Assembly (NCBI GenBank): GCA_029262195.1
Contig: JAJCZX010000014.1
Coordinates: 186,001-250,000, forward strand
Direction of reading: 5' to 3'
Length of the DNA stretch: 64,000 bases
Source of the DNA: Gemmatimonadota bacterium
GTDB taxonomy: Bacteria > Gemmatimonadota > Gemmatimonadetes > Gemmatimonadales > GWC2-71-9
Notes under the pieces: model-generated
Database searches by the model: none
Told to the model about the DNA's origin: nothing
The model's input: only the letters and a program-made list of their open reading frames with translations
Part shown: positions 62,397 to 64,000 of the stretch, piece after piece
Layout of the letters: the number at the start of each line of letters is the position of its first letter
How positions within the stretch are numbered: the stretch's first letter is position 1
Position numbers and translations under genes: made by a program

Positions 62397-62948
62397 CTAC
62401 ATTTCCAACCGTTTAGCGAATACAGGCAGGCCGCAAACCATAAGGACTACTTCCGCAGCGGCCTCAGCGATGAGTTGGTTGGCAAACCCCAATCCATCTC
62501 GATACCATCGGCCGCCACTGGTAGCCGGATGAATGCCAAAGCCCACTTCGTTAGTTACGACGAAAACATCTCCCGTCCCCCGCCTCGCCGTTGCATCTAC
62601 GAGTTCCTTGGCGACACCGATCATTGCCTGTATGACGGCTTCCTCTCCCTCTTTGAAAACCTTGCCGTAAGCATTACCCGTAAGGGTAGTCAAACAATCG
62701 ACGATAACAGTATCAGTCACCGCGTCGCGGATCGCTTGCCCGACACCATCCGGGGCCTCTACCGTGGTCCACTCTGGAGGTCGTGATTCTCGGTGCTTTT
62801 CGATTCGCGCTCGCATTTCGTCATCCGATGCAACACCGGTCGCAACGTACGTCACATCGACCCCGGATAACTCACGCGCACGTTCCTCTGCGTAGTTGGA
62901 TTTCCCTCCCCTCGCTCCACCAGTGATCAGATGAATTCGCATCGGCAT
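62397..62948 (-). CDS. cobU: Adenosylcobinamide kinase/guanylyltransferase
   Basis: Protein of 183 residues. The P-loop is LITGGARGGKSNYAEERARE at the N-terminus, followed by the guanylyl-accepting His region KHRESRPPEW, the strand IVDCLTTLTGN and the conserved VVTNEVGFGIHPATSGGRWY then RDGLGFANQLIAEAAAEVVL. The enzyme phosphorylates adenosylcobinamide and transfers GMP from GTP. The ATG overlaps the cobT stop by one base (TGATG); a second ATG two codons later is possible. An open frame extends further upstream inside cobT and is not the real start. Confidence 0.92.
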   Translation of the reverse strand: MPMRIHLITGGARGGKSNYAEERARELSGVDVTYVATGVASDDEMRARIEKHRESRPPEWTTVEAPDGVGQAIRDAVTDTVIVDCLTTLTGNAYGKVFKEGEEAVIQAMIGVAKELVDATARRGTGDVFVVTNEVGFGIHPATSGGRWYRDGLGFANQLIAEAAAEVVLMVCGLPVFAKRLEM

Positions 62949-64000
62949 CAGTCTGTCTTCCCTGACACGTCGGCTTCGGCAAATGTCGCCATATCGCGCA
63001 GGATGGCCCCGGCCGATTCGAGTATCGCAAACATAAGAGCCGCCCCGGTTCCCTCTCCCAACCGCATTTCGAGGTGAAGTGCCGCCTGAAGTCCGAGGTG
63101 CTCGAGTTGAATCGCATGTCCCGGTTCCTGAGAGACGTGAGAGGCGAAAAGATATTCCTTCGCAGCCGGACACATTTCGCAGGCCAGCAACGCGGCCGCG
63201 CCAGTGATATATCCGTCTACAATCACCGGGATTCCCCGTTTCGCGCCACCCAGAATTAACCCCACCATCCCGGCAATCTCGAGCCCCCCCACTTCGGCCA
63301 GAACATCCAACGGCGCCGGCCATTTCCCGAGACGGGACAACCCGGCGTTGACCGCTTGAACCTTGCGACTTACACCAGCGCCGTCGACTCCTGTACCGGG
63401 ACCGGTAACAAATTCGACCGGCTTCCCTGTAACCATGGCGGTGATCGCTGCAGCTGACGTCGTATTGCCGATACCCATCTCTCCGAGACCAATTACATCC
63501 GGTCGAAGGTCGGCTATCATGTCGACGCCGACCGCAATGGCTTCAAGAACCTCGTTACTCGTCATAGCCGGTTCTTTGACAAAATTTCTTGTACCTCTCC
63601 GAACTTTTCGGCTCACCACTCCCCGAGCATCACCAAGGTCACCGTCAACACCAACGTCCACAACCACGACCTGTGCGCCCGCTATGCCAGCCAACGCGTT
63701 AATGGCAGCTCCGCTCCGTTCGTAGTTGAGGCACATCTGCGCCGTAACCTCGGAGGGGAACGCACTCACACCCTCCTCGGCAACCCCGTGGTCTCCTGCC
63801 ATAATACAGACGGTGCGTCGAGCCAATTTGGCCGGAGGATCACCGAGGATTTTCGCCAACCTCAGCGCCATCGTTTCGAGTGCCCCAAGGCTACCCTGGG
63901 GTTTGGTCAGCGAATCAAGGTGCGCCTGCACTTCTTGACCGGTAGCCCGTTTCGGAGTGGAAACTGACGCAATAAGAGACTCAAGTTCTGTACTTTTCAT
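62948..64000 (-). CDS. cobT: Nicotinate-nucleotide--dimethylbenzimidazole phosphoribosyltransferase
   Basis: Complete protein of 350 residues; its ATG is the last codon at the window edge. Motifs of the CobT family are present: LTKPQGSLGALETMALRLAK near 31-50, CIMAGDHGVAEEGVSAFPSE near 65-84, GLGEMGIGNTTSAAAITAMV near 171-190, and the catalytic Glu region LEMRLGEGTGAALMF near 311-325. It activates the lower-ligand base as alpha-ribazole phosphate. First of four overlapping cob genes on the minus strand; any cobalamin riboswitch would lie beyond the window. Confidence 0.95.
   Translation of the reverse strand: MKSTELESLIASVSTPKRATGQEVQAHLDSLTKPQGSLGALETMALRLAKILGDPPAKLARRTVCIMAGDHGVAEEGVSAFPSEVTAQMCLNYERSGAAINALAGIAGAQVVVVDVGVDGDLGDARGVVSRKVRRGTRNFVKEPAMTSNEVLEAIAVGVDMIADLRPDVIGLGEMGIGNTTSAAAITAMVTGKPVEFVTGPGTGVDGAGVSRKVQAVNAGLSRLGKWPAPLDVLAEVGGLEIAGMVGLILGGAKRGIPVIVDGYITGAAALLACEMCPAAKEYLFASHVSQEPGHAIQLEHLGLQAALHLEMRLGEGTGAALMFAILESAGAILRDMATFAEADVSGKTD

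Noticed and set aside
1..64000. tRNA, rRNA, insertion sequences or prophage genes
   Set aside because: I searched by eye for T-loop patterns, transposase motifs and phage structural genes and found none; short RNAs could still be missed.

Overview
The window looks like chromosomal DNA of a Gemmatimonadota-type bacterium, with Acidobacteriota as the alternative. The reasons are the many PadR-regulator/orphan-permease (ADOP) pairs, a secreted six-bladed beta-propeller lipoprotein, Kelch/NHL/TPR secreted proteins, a small four-helix membrane protein family common in that phylum, moderately high GC and frequent GTG/TTG starts. This placement rests on gene content only. I see no tRNA, rRNA, phage, transposase or CRISPR array.

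Layout. 0-3.4 kb: chrB-chrA chromate resistance operon, divergent from an ornithine-cyclodeaminase-family gene. 3.5-9.9 kb: M19 dipeptidase, a PadR-ADOP pair, a secreted lipase-like hydrolase and an NHL-repeat protein. 10-16 kb: small genes (DinB, three GNATs, RidA, a membrane-anchored MutS-like ATPase); the beta-propeller, one GNAT and RidA are frameshifted. 16-20.5 kb: Kelch and TPR secreted proteins and a TetR regulator divergent from the TPR gene. 20.7-23.8 kb: second PadR-ADOP pair. 23.8-30 kb: an Ig-domain amidohydrolase, then an isolated pduS-pduT pair (RnfC-like cobalamin reductase plus an Fe-S-type tandem-BMC shell protein), a TlpA thioredoxin and a subtilisin. 30-33 kb: an ADOP permease without PadR partner. 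33-46 kb: many small secreted or membrane proteins, a stand-alone type II secretion ATPase-like domain, a 13-copy 9-bp minisatellite, two DoxX proteins, a PP-loop ATPase, a cupin, a KirBac potassium channel with an esterase, and an S33 hydrolase. 46-61 kb: a VOC-YfiT overlapping pair, then four PadR-ADOP units in alternating orientation around a Tat-dependent amidase. 61-64 kb: a compact cobT-cobU-cobS-cobC operon for assembly of the cobamide nucleotide loop.

Together, the seven ADOP permeases (no ATPase gene beside any of them) with six PadR partners, plus a seventh PadR joined only to a permease-prefix fragment, point to a large stress- or efflux-response permease family. Cobalamin appears twice: biosynthesis at the right end and the PduS/PduT module at 26-28 kb. 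PduS/PduT is the most unusual content, because shell protein and reductase occur without any other microcompartment gene in 64 kb. Several inverted repeats upstream of PadR, TetR and ChrB genes are candidate operators.
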